A DNA stretch of 64,000 nt from Clitopilus passeckerianus (Eukaryota; Basidiomycota; Agaricomycetes; Agaricales; Entolomataceae), in the NCBI GenBank assembly GCA_944990035.1, contig CALYLX010000026.1, forward strand, positions 1 to 64,000, written 5' to 3'. The notes beneath the pieces were generated by a model. The model saw nothing but the letters and a program-made list of their open reading frames with translations, was not told the DNA's origin and ran no database searches. The stretch's first letter is position 1. Every line of letters begins with the position of its first letter. Positions 50,504 to 61,109 of the stretch are shown here, piece by piece. The position numbers and the translations under genes are program-made.

Positions 50504-51552
50504 ATGGTTGAAGTTTCGACGGGTTTCGACTTTCAAAAGTTTGTCGGCGATGCCCTGGCTACTGCCGTTTCTCAGGCCATTGCCGCCTGCAGCGTAGTGA
50601 CAGGAGAACCTGACTTTCAGAAGGCTTTCATCACTGCCGTTCGCAAAGAAGGTGTTCATGAAGGACACCAAATATTGGACGCGGTATGCACTGTCATGAG
50701 GGGTATTCTGTATGCAGAGACCTTGCTCACCCTCACACCAGGCTCCATATGGACTAGCGAATGAGCAAGAAACGGGCGCGGACATTGAGCTCGTATGGAA
50801 GTCCTCCGAATCTCAACAGACCACCTGTTTTTTGCAAATCAAGAAGGCCTATCCGAATGTCGAGACTTACAAGTATGCCATCGACAAGTCCAAGGATAAG
50901 GTTAATCCTCAATGTAAACGGGACGCCCCTTATTTCGGCCTGGACTACCCGAGCAAAGATACCAAGAGGTATCAGGTGGTTGACCTTGCCAAGTTGGTAG
51001 CCTCCCGTGTGAGTCACATCGATTTGCTTCTCTCACGTAGCTGAAGTAATTGGCCCTATACAGACCCAAATCTCTCAAAATGTCCAAGCGCTCCAGTCTG
51101 GATTTCAACTGGGTAACGTTGAATCCCGTTTTAACATTGGCGGGTACCTCGTCGTAAATCTCGCCCTAGCCAAAAGAGAGGCAGGGTTGATCCTCCTCAG
51201 TGATATCGCCTCTTCGTTGAAGGGCATCACTGTAGCGCAGGTTCGAGATCTGAAACACTCGTGGGTGGAGATGCTATATAATGGCAGGTTACCAATGAAA
51301 TCACTACCATATGCGACCCCCTACGAAGAAAAGAGTGCGTTGAAGGGCTATACAGGTATAGGATTGGCTTCTGACCTTATACCGCGACGTAAACTGATGT
51401 TCGAGTCATTTCAGGTTAGAACAGCATTTGGGAGACTTGTGGCCGATAAGACTTCCTTTATGGTATCGACCGTTAGCCCGACTATAATCGATGTATGCTT
51501 GCATATACAAAAAGGTCTTCAAGCTAGACTCGCCGGACCTCCAGAAGTATGA
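50504..51552 (+). CDS. Uncharacterised protein with a PD-(D/E)XK-nuclease-like motif
   Basis: Three exons (50504-50683, 50742-51008, 51064-51552) give 311 residues with phase-0 joins. The start is MVEVSTGFDFQKFVGDALAT. Across the first splice the protein reads ANEQETGADIELVWK (E68, E70, D74, E76), and after a short gap CFLQIKKAYP (Q92, K94). This E...GAD-x-E...Q-x-K spacing resembles the active site of restriction-endonuclease-fold proteins, in which a glutamate, an aspartate and a Q-x-K motif coordinate metal. The similarity is a motif-level inference. The C-terminal half is mixed alpha/beta (GNVESRFNIGGYLVVNLAL, LILLSDIASSLKGITVAQV) and not recognised. No signal peptide or membrane segment is seen. 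It is a single-copy gene flanked by UBP3 and GH131. The function could be nucleic-acid cleavage or a non-catalytic relative. Confidence 0.72.
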
Positions 51553-52083
51553 TGTGTTAAAGCTCCCATTGTGCGTTCATCGTTTCAGCAGGAAACTTGA
51601 TTACGGTCACTGGCTGGGCATGAGGCGATTAACTTTTAATATCGTGAAACTTGTTGGGAACGAAGGATAGGTCTGTCTTCAGATCGGACAAAGACAAATT
51701 CCGATACAGATCTGACCTTGCGCTTATTGGATACACCTCGCCATTTGATACAAGTCTACTCAATTCTACGACGACACTAAAAGTATATACCTAAGGTTAG
51801 GCCATTCCTCCGACACCAAACACTTCTGAGGCCTGTGTCCTTCGTGCCTGGAATTTACACTCGATTGAGCCCGAATTGTGCTTAAAAAGGCGTTAACTCC
51901 TGCCAACTCCCGCGACGACAATCAATTTCGCTGATTTACCTACAGAGTACGCACCGAAGAATTTCCACCTCGACGGAACCCGACGTTTCTCCTCGCGAAT
52001 GACGCGAAGTGGGAAGAGATAAAATGGCCATTTCCCCAGGCTCTTAAATTGCCGTCTCGCTTGGCTTCCCCTTCGTTGTCAGG
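51553..52083. other. Intergenic region upstream of GH131
   Basis: No gene is seen in this 531-nt stretch. It should contain the GH131 promoter; an AT-rich AAAAAGG lies about 200 nt upstream of the ATG. Confidence 0.4.
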
Positions 52084-53263
52084 ATGGTATTCTCGAAAGC
52101 ATCTCTCGCCGTGTTGGTTCTTGGTGCTGGTTTGCAAGGTGTTCTTGGAGGCAAAGTTATTTATGATGGACGAGCTTCATGGAATTTGCCCAGCTCCGTA
52201 ATTGATGCTTCATCTGCCCAATATTTGACGTGAGTCGGGTTTGCAACATACGCTGCCCTGTGAACTTATCACCTCCCTTTAGTGTGGTCAAAGGAACCGA
52301 AAACGCATCTCATGTAAGTCCATCCTTGTTCTGCCAACGTGCTTGAAATCTTAAGGGTCTCCTCAGTACTCGAGCTTCGTGAGCCAACTGGCAGCCCCGC
52401 CAACCCCACTCTGGATTGAGCAGATCAAAGTGCTGCCCGAAAAGACCATCGCCATCTCGATCGACAACTCCTCCGTCTTCTATCCCGGAGGCAATAATCC
52501 TCAATATGGCTTCCGCCGTACAGAGTTCATCGCACAAACTGCAGGTGCTGGGACCGCTGACCTAAACGTGGCCATGGAGAGTGATACAACCGTTTTCCAT
52601 TTCTCTATCAAGGAGGACGCGAGGAAGAAGCTGAACTTTGACCACGAGTATCAAATCGTGTTCATCGAGCCCAACGATGGTACTCACGTCTTTGGAATCC
52701 AACTGGGTAAGGATCACCTTCTAGACTGGGTATTGGCCTGTGCTGATCATTGCACACAGGTTCTCCGTTCACCAAGCCGACAGGCCCTCTGCCGGCCAAA
52801 AATGCTCACTCTTTCAAGGTTCTCGACCACTCCTTGAACGTTGTCTTTAGCACAACTTTCACCTCCAACAACTGGCACAACTTCGCAGTCCAAGTTGACT
52901 GGACGCACAAGACGCTCGGAGTGTTCTACTCTAAGGATTTCTTCCCCCTTGTACCTGTCACCAAGAAGGCCGTGCCCAATGTCGGTGTTGCTGATGTTGA
53001 ATCAGCCACTGGCCGAGGAGAATTCCACTTTGGCATCATCAAGGTCTGTTCTGCTTTCAACCGCCTGTCCGCCTCGATTTAACTTGTTCTTCAAGCTGCC
53101 TTTGGTGAACCCGACTGATTCACCGGCTGACCAAGGTGACGTTGTCCATCATGGCATTCAAGAGGGAACAACAGAGGGCTTGCTTTACTCTGGTGTATTT
53201 GTTGAGAGCGCAGTTGGAGGTGTAAGCACCGGTTACGGATTGCATACCAAGGCAATCGCGTAG
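52084..53263 (+). CDS. Secreted glycoside hydrolase family 131 protein
   Basis: Five exons (52084-52229, 52283-52313, 52367-52706, 52760-53043, 53096-53263) give 322 residues. Residues 1-22 form a signal peptide (MVFSKASLAVLVLGAGLQGV, then LGG). The mature start GKVIYDGRASWNLP is typical of GH131. Further family blocks are PLWIEQIKVLPEKTIAISID, SSVFYPGGNNPQYGFRRTEF, TVFHFSIKED, NFDHEYQIVFIEPNDGTH, NWHNFAVQVDW and GRGEFHFGIIKLP. The C-terminus has EGLLYSGVFVES. GH131 enzymes are fungal beta-glucanases acting on beta-1,3, beta-1,6 and beta-1,4 glucans, used on plant cell walls or the fungus's own wall. Which substrate applies here cannot be told. There is no carbohydrate-binding module. The last intron ends TTCAAG, an unusual acceptor with A before AG. 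The second exon is only 31 nt. Confidence 0.9.
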
Positions 53264-53572
53264 AATACGATTATCTCGGTCCTGTATGGCGGTAAAGACG
53301 GAATGTACACACTTTGAGTCATACCTTCCTCCTTTCAACGCGTAGCCGTCAATGTCCGTTAACAGCATGAAGAGCCGTTGCGCTTCTGAGCCTTCTCCGA
53401 ACTCTTCGCGTACTTTCGAGTCGCGACCCGTCAAGAGATCACGATTTTTCGGGGCCGAATCACCTGACGCGATTGATTGAAAGACTGTCGAGCAAGCCGG
53501 CGATTCTCGAAACTCCAGTCCCAGTTCAACTTCATCCTCACCTTCCCCATTTCTACACCCAATTACTCAAGT
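53264..53572. other. Intergenic spacer upstream of HEL2
   Basis: This 309-nt spacer holds the 3' UTR of GH131 and the promoter/leader of HEL2. The last 60 nt are pyrimidine-rich (CCTCACCTTCCCCATTTCTA). No gene is seen. Confidence 0.4.
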
Positions 53573-56194
53573 ATGTCGACAGCCGAAGTAACTAACCAAC
53601 CCCTTCCACGTCGCACCAACAATAGCCACGGTTCAAACAAGAAATCCGGTGGAAATCGTGGACGAGGAAACCGGGGCGGCCGAGGAAGAGGTCGAGGAGG
53701 AAAGCCGCAAGCCCCCGTGTCACCAAAGGCTGCACCTGATGCAGTGGAAGCGGAAGAGAAAGTAGAGAAAGAAGCTGCCGCCTCTGCTGATGATGCGGGT
53801 GAAGACTCCGACGAAGCAATTTGCTGGATCTGCGCTGAGCCGGTCAAATACTACTCTGTCTCCGAATGTAACCACAGGACTTGCCATGTCTGCGCGCTCA
53901 GACTACGGGCTCTATATAAGAAGACCGACTGTACTTTTTGCAAGGTATGGTGTGGTTTTGAAAACCCTTAGGCTGCTTATCAACGATGTCATCCAGGAAC
54001 CCCAACCTTCGGTGGTATTCACACTTTCGCCGGATGCTGCGTATTCCTCCTATGATTTGGAGTCCATGACGCTGAAAGACGCGAAGCTTTCGATTCACTT
54101 TGAGACTCTTGAGATGATGGAGGAAACACTGTTGCTGCTCCGGTTTAACTGTCCCGATCCCGATTGCCCATACATCGGGAACGGCTGGGGAGACCTCAAG
54201 TTGCATTGTCGCGCCAGTCACGGGAAGTTGATGTGGTACGTGGCTTCCGGAGGTTTTCTCTTCTTAACTCATGCTCATACAAGTTTCCAGTGATCTATGC
54301 ATTCGATCTAAGAAAGTATTCACCCATGAACACGCATTATACCCACCCAACATCTTACCGCTACATTTGCCATCCATGTATCATCGCGGAGGGAAATCCA
54401 TTCCGAAAGACCAAGTTGAAGGAGGCATTCACCCTCTTTGTGAATTCTGCCGAGAATGCTTCTTCAGTGACGATGAACTCTTCGCACACATGCGAGAACG
54501 GCATGAAGAATGTTTCGTTTGCAAGCGAAATGGCGTCAGAGACCAATAGTAGGCAGCCCATTTTTGTACTACCTGCCTATGACTGAACATGCTACTAGTT
54601 TCCAGAACTATGAAAGTTTGGTATGAATTCCATCCTCCTGTAGTTTCCTTTGCTGACTCTCCCTCTAGGAGAACCACTTCAACCGTGCCCACCACCCGTG
54701 CACCCAACCCTCCTGCCTAGCTCAAAAGTTCGTCGTTTTCGGGTCCGCAATAGACCTCAAAGCGCACATGGTAGACGAACACGGCGCCGACATGTCTTCA
54801 CGAGACAAGCGAGACGCCCGACGTGTCGTTGCTGATTTCGGGTTCGAAGAAGTGGGAAGACCGGGGAGGCAAAATCGAGATCGAGGCCATAGGGATAGGG
54901 ACCGCGAACCGCCCCCGTCGAACCAGCAACCTGCGGCGGCGGCACCAGCTGCTTCGCAGCCAAATATTGCGCGTCCAGGACCTGGGCGACGACAAGCTAC
55001 TTTTGGAGGAAGTTTGACTGTTGAAGCTGGTGGAGGTGCTGCAGGTTCCAATGCAACCAACGCTCGTACACCTGAACGCAGCCGACCTTCAACGCCTCCT
55101 TCTGGAGATGTTGATCCAGCTCTCGCAGAGTAAGTCCTCCTAATGAATGGACCATCATTCGAAGATATTAACATCTCCTTAGGCGGCATGCTACATTTCT
55201 TGCTCGTCTGCAATCTTTGACTCCAAACTCGCCCAACGCCGTTCCTGTTGTGAAGGCGGGTATTAAAGGCTACCGAGCTTCAGAATCCAGCGCCAGAGAT
55301 CTCATCTCCACAGTGTGGAATGTGCTGGACCAAAACCTGGAAACCACTGCGAGCATCATCAACGCGGTTGTGGACTTGTTGGACACCGAGGACAAGAAGC
55401 AGGAACTTCTTGCATCGTGGAAAGGATTCACCATAGAGGTGATTGGCTCTTTACTGCCCATAGATCTCAGCTGATCAGACCTCAATTTCTAGCAACGGAA
55501 AGAATTCCCAGACCTCGTACCCGCCAGCTCCAGCAACAACGGAGCCTACGCCTCAATCACAGCAGGACGCGTTCTTAACGCCAAAAACGCAACAGCCACC
55601 CGCTCCTCCCGCCGTTCATCTAGACAAGTATGGGACCGCGTAGCTCAAGCAGCCAACTCGTCCTCTTCCTCAAAACCTCCACCCGCTGCCCCTCGACCAG
55701 CGATCAACAGTTTCCCTTCCTTATCGGGTACCGCGGCTGGACCCTCTTCGCAATCCGTACCAGGCTATCGCCAACCACAAAGATCAACAGCCTGGTCAGC
55801 GGCAGGTGCGGCTGGGTTCAGGCCTACACCACCCCCAACGCAGATGCAATCTGTCACCGTCGTCCCATCGAAACCCAGACCAGCACCTGGCAGTGGGTCC
55901 TCAGGACCTCCACCCAAGTTATCCACTGCGGCGTTCCCGGAGTTGCCTACGGCTCAGGCGAAGGTTAAGGTTCCGATGAGTGGGAATCAGTCGTTGAAGA
56001 ATATTTTGGGAACTGGGAATCAGCCGGTTATGAAGGCGTGGGGTGCGGGAGGTGGGAATGAGGATGGGGCGGTGGGAGCGGGAGGGAATGGAGGTGAGGA
56101 TGCGGAGGCGGAGACTGGGGGTTCTGGGAAAGGGAAGAAAGGGAAGGGGAAACAGAAGCAGACGTTGTTCACACTTGGGTCGTTCCCGACGTAA
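53573..56194 (+). CDS. HEL2: HEL2/ZNF598-type RING E3 ubiquitin ligase
   Basis: Seven exons (53573-53944, 53997-54235, 54291-54548, 54599-54620, 54669-55129, 55183-55438, 55493-56194) give 769 residues. An N-terminal RGG-rich stretch (about residues 27-43, GNRGRGNRGGRGRGRGGK) is followed by a RING finger at about residues 84-124 (CWICAEP, CNHRTCHVCALRLRALY, CTFC). A series of C2H2-like fingers follows: CPDPDCPYIGNGWGDLKLHC with H; CEFCRECFFSDDELFAHMRE with RH; CFVCKRNG leading to YFQNYESLENHFNRAHHPC; and a last one ending DLKAHMVDEH. The C-terminal half is disordered, with a conserved helical block (KGYRASESSARDLISTVWNV) and a terminal GKGKKGKGKQKQTLFTLG. Hel2/ZNF598 recognises collided ribosomes and ubiquitinates 40S proteins to start ribosome quality control. 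Exon 4 is only 22 nt. The order and spacing of fingers match the family. Confidence 0.92.
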
Positions 56195-56438
56195 CGTTTG
56201 GGCTTGTATGATTCAGTAGCCTAGGTAGGAGAATGATATTGGCATAATATGACCATTCACTGTGAATCCAAAATTTGAGAGAATTTAGCCAACATCATTG
56301 ATTATATTAGACTGCTATGCAGCGTAGACATTATACGCAAGTGTGATGTGTAGATACCTGGAAAAACAAACGAACATAAGTTTCGTGCCACTAACAGAGC
56401 TTTCTGAAAACTTACTGACAGAAATACAATCCCATCTA

Positions 56439-56863
56439 TTACTGTGTTGACATGAAGTTCCTGTCTTTTATGGCCTTTTTCCTATCCTGCCGCCTCTTCA
56501 TTCGCTCGGCTTTGCCACCTGGACCGTCATCTGGGTAAACCTTGGGGTTGAGTATCGTCCATAGCCACTCCGGGTACGCTTCATCAGCCTTCGCAAGAAC
56601 TGGTGCTTGTCCCTTCAAAAAATTTGCTCCAGCTATTACAGTACCCTCTGGGCATGAAGACAGAGGTGCGGCTTCAGCTAGAAGTGATGGGTCAGTTATT
56701 TGCTGTCCCTTGAAAGAATTTTGGGCGTACCTCCTGCTGCCGGCTTCTTTGCTGCGTCTGCTTGTGCTGCTTGAGCTAATGGTCGTGTACTTGCATACCC
56801 GCGAGCTCTGCAGAGCTGGCAAAGTCGAGGCTGCTGCCGTTGCAGAATGCGAAGAAAAGTCAT
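56439..56863 (-). CDS. MRPL37: Mitochondrial large-subunit ribosomal protein mL54 (MRPL37)
   Basis: Two exons (56731-56863 and 56439-56677) give 123 residues. The N-terminus MTFLRILQRQQPRLCQLCRA with RGYAST is Arg-rich and lacks acidic residues, as expected of a mitochondrial targeting sequence. The mature part, after an Ala-rich linker, holds the mL54 core: SCPEGTVIAGANFLKGQAPV, DEAYPEWLWTIL and a basic tail (KAERMKRRQDRKKAIKDRNF). Reading straight through would give a longer open frame starting at 56891, but removal of the 53-nt intron (56678-56730) puts the presequence in the right frame. The protein belongs to the 54S mitoribosomal subunit. It is transcribed divergently from the first ADH gene, with about 340 nt between starts. 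Confidence 0.87.
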
Positions 56864-57202
56864 GATGATGTGACGTTACGCGAAATGTCACGCGCTGGCA
56901 ATTGAGTTTCTGTTCTTGTCCTGCTCCGAGTCCGCAGGCATTCGCCTTTCTTCAATGTCCAGTCCGTTGTTAACCGCCAGCGCTGTCAGCAGAAATTGGA
57001 GAAGAAACCTTCTTTCCACCTCCGTCGCTCGCCATTTAGTCAAATATCATGACTGAAGTATCAGCTACCGGTTACCGCCTCCTGTCCCAAGGAGTCAGAT
57101 GACACTGTTAATCACAGAACAGAAGCACTGGGCGGGGAGTCCCAAGCGCTCTGGGGTATAAAGAACCAGCTTGCGGGGCAGAAGTGTCGTCACCCCTCAA
57201 CA
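56864..57202. promoter_or_regulatory. Divergent promoter region, MRPL37 / ADH copy 1
   Basis: This 339-nt region carries both upstream regions. The ADH side contains blocks also found upstream of the second ADH gene: GCATTCGCCTTT (56938-56949; 59185-59196), CCGCCAGCG (56974-56982; 59220-59228) and CAGAAATTG (56990-56998; 59233-59241). They lie in the same order and at similar distance from each ATG, so the tandem duplication included the promoter. Confidence 0.65.
57157..57162 (+). promoter_or_regulatory. TATA box of ADH copy 1
   Basis: TATAAA lies 46 nt upstream of the ATG. A matching element sits 49 nt upstream of the second ADH gene. Confidence 0.6.
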
Positions 57203-58847
57203 ATGTCTACTCAGTCATCTATCCCCGCTACGGCGCGAGCAGCAGTTCTTACCGAATTCAAGAAGCCTTATGAGGTCAAGAACGATTACCCCGTCAAACA
57301 GCCTAAGGACTTGGCTCCTGGGGAATGCCTCATCAGACTCGAATATTCGGGAGTCTGCCACTCCGATTTGCACATTAAGAACAATGATTGGGCAAGAGGT
57401 TCTATCCTTCCGCTCATCGGAGGACATGAAGGCGTTGGCCATATCGTCGCGATCGGAGGAAGCACTGGCGAAGGTCCGGTGAAGGTGGGCGATCGTGTAG
57501 GTGTCAAATGGCTAGGAGAGGTCTGCACGCAGTGAGTTGACTTTCAACTTCTCTATTCCCCCGAAAAGCTCTAATAGATGGTGTACAGTTGTGAAATGTG
57601 CAGACTTGGCGCGGATTCATGTATGTCGATTCAACAAAATCTTCTTTCCTGTGGTAAACCTTCTTCACAGGCTGCACCCTCAGCACAAGGCGCTCTCACG
57701 GATTCCAAATTCATGGAACATTCGCTCAATACGTCGTATGTATTCCAAGCGATCTGAATTCTAGTCTTTATCCTAAATTTATGTCAGGTATCCTACACGA
57801 ACTATGTCGCTCCAATCCCTGACGCTCTTGACAGCGCATCCGCTACTCCCCTGCTCTGCGCTGTAAGGGACATTTTCCGTGTATTCGTGGTGAATTGTCG
57901 ACTGAAATTTATCCAGGGGTTGACAATTTACAAAGCCTTGAAGCTGGCTAACGCCAGAGTTGGTCACTGGGTCGCTATTGGTGGTGCTGGGGGAGGTCTT
58001 GGTCACCTCGGTACGCAACTTCGAGCTCTCCTTGTCCTTAAATTTCCATATCTGACATGATGTATAGGTATCCAGTATGCCGTCGCAATGGGTTTCCGCG
58101 TCATCGCAATCGGTACGTTTGCTCATCTAGCTGGCACGCACGGAGCAAACCACTCATGCCCCTGAATCTAGACACCGGCGAGGACAAGAAACAACTCTGC
58201 CTGAAGCTCGGAGCCGAGAAATGGGTCGACTTCAGGGAATCCCAAGATCTCATCAAAGACGTCCAAGCAGCCACCGACGACGGGAAGGGCCCTCACGCTG
58301 CTGTGATTGCAGCTGGTGATGTTCGTCGCCTCCCGCCTCCAATGATCGATCTACTTTTGCTGATTAGGAGATGTGCAGCCCCGCCCTTTCAACCAAGCAC
58401 TGATGTACCTTCGGCACCTCGGTACTCTGGTTTGTGTAGGAATGCCGGGTGCGACGGCGATGATTAACGCGCCTATTGCTTTGCTTGTGGCGAAGGTCAG
58501 TCCCAAGTTTCCCCTCGATAACAAGCTGCTAATTCAGGCTGACAATGTCGCAGAACCTCAACGTTGTTGGAAGTGCCGTCGGGTACGTTTTGGCTTTCGA
58601 TATTATCGACTTGTTTATTCACTTAACCTACCAATAGGAATCGCCAAGATGTGATTGAAGCCTTGCAAATTGCCGCTTCAGGGAAGGTGAAGTGTGAGTA
58701 TCAACTCCGGGAATTGAAGGAAATCAATGAGTGAGTATCTTTCGCTTCTTTGCTACATCTTTGCGGATTGCTGATTCTGATCTTACTAGGATTTTTGATG
58801 AGTTGGAGGCTGGGAAGGTGGTTGGCCGCATTGTGGTGAAGCTCTAA
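57203..58847 (+). CDS. Zinc-dependent alcohol dehydrogenase, tandem copy 1
   Basis: This gene has about nine exons; spliced, it gives roughly 350 residues, normal for a yeast-type ADH. The first exon (MSTQSSIPATARAAVLTEFK) carries the catalytic-zinc ligands in [10 protein letters not shown] and GGHEGVGHIVAIGG. After the first intron the structural-zinc cluster reads CTHCEMC...SCC, created by joining CA to T. The third ligand region is [20 protein letters not shown]. The NAD-binding Rossmann motif is [11 protein letters not shown]. The C-terminal part has [39 protein letters not shown] and KCEYQLRELKEINEIFDELE ahead of the final VVKL. Such enzymes interconvert ethanol and acetaldehyde in the cytosol (or other primary alcohols). 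Small exons near 58555-58650 were placed by frame continuity and are less certain. A near copy follows at 59417. Confidence 0.9.
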
Positions 58848-59416
58848 TTGTACCTGAACGATGGGATTGCCTACGCGCCAAATGTAAATGTATAAAATAC
58901 AATTGATACAAAGGCTTGAAAACGACCCGCACTTGACTCGTGCCGTGTATTTTGGCATATTGAGACTAAACATGGTACAAATGCCGAGCTGCATGAACGG
59001 CACAAGAGTGGCCACGACAAGACAAAGGCAAGATTACGATTGAATGTTTTCAGGATGGCGGCCGATACTATACGTGGGAAGTCACTTAGATTGATACGAA
59101 GTCACGAGCACAGCTGGCATCATTAGGTTTTCCTTTGAACGGCCATCCCTGCGCCTGGTCAGCTCCTCAGCTCGTTAAACTGGGGCATTCGCCTTTGTCT
59201 AGTCTCAGCCCTTCTTCGGCCGCCAGCGTCATCAGAAATTGCCTAGCCTGAAGCTGGGGAGGACCCTTTCCTGCTACCTCCGTCATACTTTATGACTGGA
59301 ACATCAACTATACGGTCAGATGATGTGGAAAACGCACTCTGATCAGGCTTCTTAGATCGCTCTCGAGTATAAAAGACCTATGCTCCGCCCTCGCATCGCC
59401 GTTATCCGATATAACA
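58848..59416. promoter_or_regulatory. Intergenic region with ADH copy 2 promoter
   Basis: The 3' flank of copy 1 is followed, from about 59185, by sequence blocks shared with the copy 1 promoter. TATAAAA is at 59368-59374. No gene is seen. Confidence 0.6.
59368..59374 (+). promoter_or_regulatory. TATA box of ADH copy 2
   Basis: TATAAAA lies 49 nt upstream of the ATG at 59417, in the same arrangement as in copy 1. Confidence 0.6.
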
Positions 59417-61109
59417 ATGTCTACTCAGCCATCTATCCCTCTTACTGCCAAAGCTGCAGTTCTCGCCGCGCACAAGCAACCCTATGAGATCAAGGACCAC
59501 CCTGTGACGCAGCCTAAGGACCTGAAACCAGGAGAATGCTTGATTAGGCTTGAATATTCAGGTGTTTGCCACTCAGACTGGTCTATCAAGGAGAACGATT
59601 GGGGTAGGCCGTCGGTCTTGCCGCTCATTGGTGGACACGAAGGAGTGGGACGTATTGTTGCAATGGGAGGGAACCCCGGAAATGTTCCTGTGAAGGTTGG
59701 TGATGCTGCGCCCCGGAGGGTAATGGAACTCATTCATTCATTCAAGGTTGGTGATCGTGTAGGGGTCAAAGTGCTTGGAGACATCTGTTCGCAGTAAGCT
59801 CGTTCGACTTCCCTTTCGCCGTAAAGACTCTGACAGAAGAATCTTAGCTGTGAAGCGTGCCGAGTTAACGCAGATGCATGTAGGTCTCAACAACACCCTC
59901 CAAGCCTTCTCTCATTCCAAACCTTCTTCAGGCTGTCCTCTCTCGCCGACTGTTGCTCATGGAGTTCGAATTCCGGGGACATTCTCCCAATACATCGTAT
60001 GTCATCTAGTAGATGTTCGTGAATATCCAGTGCTGAATGGCTATCTTATCAGGTATCCTACGCGGGATATGTCACTCCTATCCCTGAAAGTATCGACGGT
60101 GCAGCAGCTGCTCCCCTGCTCTGTGCTGTAAGTTTGTCCCTTATTCGATTCTTGACAGACCATTGACTCCAAGGTATGCAGGGACTTACGATCTATAAGG
60201 CCTTGAAAACATCCAATGCCAGGGTTGGCCAATGGGTCGCTATTGGCGGTGCTGGGGGCGGTCTCGGACATCTCGGTATGAAGCTCGCAGCTTGTATTAA
60301 TACATCCTCGGTTCCGAGTCACTCACAAAATCACGTAGGAATTCAATATGCCGTGGCTATGGGTCTACGCGTTATCGCAATTGGTGAGGTCGTATATATG
60401 GCGTTCGCAGGCACCGAGCTGACGAGGAACAACCCTACCCAGACACCGGCGAGGACAAGAAGCGGCTCTGCATGAACCTCGGTGCTGAGAAATGGGTTGA
60501 TTTCAAAGAGTCTCAAGATATAATCAAGGATGTGCAAGCGGCAACTGATGATGGAAAGGGACCTCACGCTGCTGTAATCGCAGTTGACAATGTTCGTAAT
60601 CTGCTCTTTGACTCTCAATCCTTGCTCATTCTGGATGTGAAGGCGCGACCATTCAACCAAGCGTTGATGTATATTCGTCCCCGTGGCACCCTGGTTTGCG
60701 TAGGAATGCCAGGTGGCACAGAAACTTCGGTCAATGCCCCGATTCACCTGCTTGTCGGGAAGGTAGGCTTCAATGCCTTCCTTTGAAACCCGCGGCTAAT
60801 TGAAGCATTGTAATATGATAGAGCCTTACCATTGTTGGAAGTGCAGTCGGGTATGTTGGTCGTTGATGATACTAGCGCCTCAGCTCACGTAAATATCCTC
60901 TAGTAATCGTCAAGATGCAATTGAAGCCGTGCAACTCGCGGCTTCCGGCAAGGTTAAATGCCAGTATCAACTCCGGGAGCTGAATGAGATTAATGAGTTC
61001 GCTTCTCTCATCTTTTTCTATGTCCTTCTGGGATACTGATTGTGATCGTAGGGTCTTCGATGAAATGGCAGCTGGCAAGGTCGCTGGTCGCGTTGTGCTA
61101 AAGTTATAA
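59417..61109 (+). CDS. Zinc-dependent alcohol dehydrogenase, tandem copy 2
   Basis: This is a paralogue of the preceding gene with the same exon plan. The start is [20 protein letters not shown]. Catalytic-zinc ligands lie in [24 protein letters not shown] and [15 protein letters not shown]. The structural-zinc cluster reads CSHCEAC...ACC. The Rossmann motif is [11 protein letters not shown]. Later blocks are [42 protein letters not shown] and [14 protein letters not shown]. The protein ends GRVVLKL. All key residues are present, so it should be active. It differs from copy 1 by a 51-nt in-frame block at 59696-59746, flanked by a direct repeat. It is either a 17-residue insertion ([17 protein letters not shown]) or a new intron. 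The stop is TAA at 61107-61109. Different promoters or substrates for the two copies cannot be judged from sequence. Confidence 0.9.
59693..59755 (+). repeat. 51-bp-spaced direct repeat inside ADH copy 2
   Basis: The 12-mer AAGGTTGGTGAT occurs at 59693-59704 and again at 59744-59755. The 51-nt unit between repeat starts begins GTTGGTGATG after AAG and ends CATTCAAG before GTTGG, so it has GT at its 5' end and AG at its 3' end. Copy 1 has one AAGGTGGGCGAT at the matching place. The extra unit is therefore an insertion or tandem duplication in copy 2. Confidence 0.85.

Noticed and set aside
54722..55213. Long minus-strand frame antisense to HEL2
   Set aside because: It is a shadow of the GC-rich HEL2 coding exon; the sense frame carries zinc fingers and splice sites.
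56439..56891. Single-exon reading of MRPL37 from an upstream ATG
   Set aside because: The read-through needs translation of an intron-like segment, and its N-terminus lacks a mitochondrial presequence. The spliced model gives a proper one.
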